Below are positions 62,250 through 64,000 of a stretch of 64,000 bases of DNA, piece by piece. The stretch is from contig WQXH01000002.1 in assembly GCA_009784945.1 (NCBI GenBank), positions 44,107 to 108,106 of the forward strand, given 5' to 3'. A model generated the notes under the pieces. It did not search any database, had not been told where the DNA came from, and saw nothing but the letters and a program-made list of their open reading frames with translations. Each line of letters begins with the position of its first letter. The first letter of the stretch is position 1. A program made the translations under genes and the position numbers. Origin of the DNA: Coriobacteriia bacterium (GTDB lineage Bacteria; Actinomycetota; Coriobacteriia; Coriobacteriales; UBA8131).

Positions 62250-63372
62250 GCACACACGTACCGTAATAGCCCTTGCACTCTGTTTCATTCTCAGTCAATC
62301 GATTGTGCTCACAGGCTGCCAAGCCCAAGATGCTGGAGAGCCAGCCGAACCCCTGGTGGCTGAGGCAGAAACTCAGGCAGAAACTCAAACCATCGTTGAC
62401 CATGCTGGTCGCACTATTGAGCTACCAGCACAAATAACCACCGTCTATTCGATTAGCCCTGTAGGCACCATGCTCATGTACACCTTCGACGACACAATGG
62501 TGGCAGGACTCAATGTCATCTTGTCTGAGGAGGAAAAAACCTACTTAACGGATCACTATGTCAACTTGCCGCACCTCGGCGGCTGGTATGGCCAGGGAAA
62601 CCAGGGAAATGTTGAAGAAATCATCAAGAATGCTCCCGACATGGTGCTCTCTACAGGCTTGAATCAAAGCTTTGTTGAACAGGCTGAAGAGCTACAAGAT
62701 CAGCTGGGCATTCCGGTTGTAATTGTCAAGGATGGCCTGAGCGACCTGGCAGAATCCTACCGCTTTCTTGGTGAGCTTTTTGATCAAGAGGCTCGAGGGG
62801 AGGAGCTCGCCAGGTATATTGACAACAGCATTGCCTTAGCCAATGAGATTGCCTCTCAGGTGCCCGAGGACGAAAGAGTTCGGGTGTATTATGCTGAGGA
62901 GCAAGATGGATTACACACTGATCCTGCGGGATCAACACATTCACAGCTCATCGAGCTTTGTGGCGGTATCAATGTTGCCGAGTGCGAACTGCTTCCTGGC
63001 TATGGACGAACTGCGGTCTCAATAGAGCAAGTGCTCACCTGGGATCCTGAGCTGATCATTTGTTGTGTAGATAATGGGCGACCCGATTCCAGCAGCTACC
63101 ATACAGTGCTGTCCGATGAAAAATGGAGCACAATACAGGCTGTGAGAGACAATCATGTATATCAAACGCCTCTGCTGCCGCAAAACTGGTTTGATCGACC
63201 ACCATCGGTTAACACGATTATTGGAATCAAGTGGACTCTTTACCTCCTATATCCAGATCGTATTGACTTTGACATTAAGCAAGAAGCAAAAGATTATTAT
63301 GAGCTTTTCTATCATGTCAAGCTCACGGATAAGGATGTGGATGCCATTACAAATCTAGCCTTGCATCAGTAG
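62242..63372 (+). CDS. periplasmic-binding-type lipoprotein for iron-type ABC transporter
   Basis: 376 residues from the ATG at 62242, with GAGGAGGAG upstream; the frame opens earlier, inside fmdE. It has a lipoprotein signal with lipobox LTGC (C26), an acidic linker, then a Peripla_BP_2 fold: VDHAGRTIELPAQITTVYSI, PDMVLSTGLNQSF, IPVVIVKD, and IELCGGINVAE...VLTWDPELIICC. Binds an iron chelate, cobalamin-like or oxyanion ligand; the FmdE context suggests a metal. The permease follows 6 nt later. Confidence 0.88.
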   Translation: MRKHTRTVIALALCFILSQSIVLTGCQAQDAGEPAEPLVAEAETQAETQTIVDHAGRTIELPAQITTVYSISPVGTMLMYTFDDTMVAGLNVILSEEEKTYLTDHYVNLPHLGGWYGQGNQGNVEEIIKNAPDMVLSTGLNQSFVEQAEELQDQLGIPVVIVKDGLSDLAESYRFLGELFDQEARGEELARYIDNSIALANEIASQVPEDERVRVYYAEEQDGLHTDPAGSTHSQLIELCGGINVAECELLPGYGRTAVSIEQVLTWDPELIICCVDNGRPDSSSYHTVLSDEKWSTIQAVRDNHVYQTPLLPQNWFDRPPSVNTIIGIKWTLYLLYPDRIDFDIKQEAKDYYELFYHVKLTDKDVDAITNLALHQ

Positions 63373-63378
63373 CGCCCA

Positions 63379-64000
63379 GTGTTAGGGCAAAAAAAACGCA
63401 TTCATCCGGCAGGGATGCTTGTTATCCTCGGAGTAATCCTTGGGGCAAGCATTCTGCTGTCCCTCATGGTGGGACGCTACGACATCTCACTTGTATCCAT
63501 ACTAAAGGCATTTAGTGGGCAGGAAGTTTCCGAGCAGGTTTCCGAGCAGGTTTTACAAATAATCTTTCAAGTTAGGCTGCCACGCATTTTTGCTGCAATT
63601 CTTGTGGGAGGGGCGCTTTCGGTGTCGGGCGCCGCTTATCAGGGCATGTTTAAAAATCCGCTCGTTTCGCCAGACCTGCTGGGTGCATCTGCCGGGGCTG
63701 CCTTTGGAGCAATACTGGGCATTATGCTGGGCATAGGTGTTCTTGGCATGAAGTCACTGGCTTTTACTTTTGGGCTACTAGCCGTGCTGGCTGCGTGGTT
63801 CATTGGCACCAAAGTAGGCAAGGGGAGCAACACAAACCTTTTGCTGGTATTGGGCGGCATTTTAGTTGGGGGTTTGTTCCAATGTCATTTAGTTAAGAGT
63901 AAACTACAGGGCCTTTTCCCGGAAAACACTCGCTAGTCCCTTCAGATACCTGCAGGCGCCTGGCTAATCAGCGGCAAGACTGGATAAATATCCATCTCAT
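63379..64000 (+). pseudogene. FecCD-type permease, broken in this sequence and cut by window edge
   Basis: GTG start. The frame shows the FecCD pattern GRYDISLVSILKAF, VRLPRIFAAILVGGALSVSGAAYQGMFKNPLVSPDLLGASAGAAFG and LLVLGGILVGGLFQ, then a premature TAG at 63934-63936 after 185 residues, about half the normal length. Past the stop, another frame resumes with LANQRQDWINIHL, matching the next FecCD segment. Several indels between about 63880 and 63950 are needed to reconcile them. A decayed gene is likely, unless sequence quality falls near the end. Confidence 0.75.

Overview
The window looks like chromosome of a Gram-positive actinobacterium, most plausibly a member of the Coriobacteriia. 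The reasons are a cmk-plsC-ispH block, nrdR followed directly by dut, an anaerobe-type gene set (tryptophanase family lyase, aldo/keto reductase with two 4Fe-4S clusters, AGCS symporter, FmdE), CNA-B/SpaA-type surface proteins, and base composition near 50% G+C by eye. The taxon is inference; no rRNA is present.

1-29.8 kb is mostly core. On the minus strand are ispH (cut by the window edge), plsC, cmk, hisC, dut and nrdR, then a three-gene cell-surface operon (3.9-11.4 kb) led by a 1657-residue protein with five 312-bp SpaA-type repeats. On the plus strand are a possible double ribbon-helix-helix protein, a tail-anchored protein, hflX, a two-domain PPK2 (pap), an M29 aminopeptidase, a tryptophanase-family lyase coupled to glnA, a zinc-ribbon membrane protein and an FtsX-type permease without its ATPase. 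An aldo/keto reductase (minus) and a hybrid histidine kinase overlapping an HD-GYP response regulator end the core at the initiator tRNA gene.

29.74-50.4 kb is a tandem array of related integrative elements inserted in the 3' end of the tRNA-fMet gene. Three att-like copies (29.77, 41.43 and 49.17 kb) bound element A (29.8-41.4 kb) and element B (41.4-49.2 kb); a third remnant, C, follows. B carries integrase, relaxase, MobC, a putative excisionase and an HNH endonuclease, so it looks like an integrative mobilizable element. A has lost its integrase except the C-terminus and carries the main cargo: a four-gene minus-strand operon of a Type ISP-like nuclease-methyltransferase, a KAP/YobI membrane NTPase and a HEPN/nucleotidyltransferase pair. 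All three units share one layout: integrase reading leftward, a cargo gene reading leftward, and a zinc-finger gene reading towards it. This operon is the best candidate here for an undescribed defence system.

50.4-58 kb is an accessory stretch of small unrelated genes (methyltransferase, two GNATs, SUFU-like, DUF1801), an ABC exporter pair, and a remnant REP-associated transposase with a REP-like palindrome. 58.2-64 kb holds an AGCS amino-acid symporter, a membrane protein, and a metal-uptake-like cluster (THEP1 NTPase, FmdE, binding lipoprotein, FecCD permease). Both the NTPase and the permease are frameshifted as read here, so the cluster is either decaying or affected by sequence errors.
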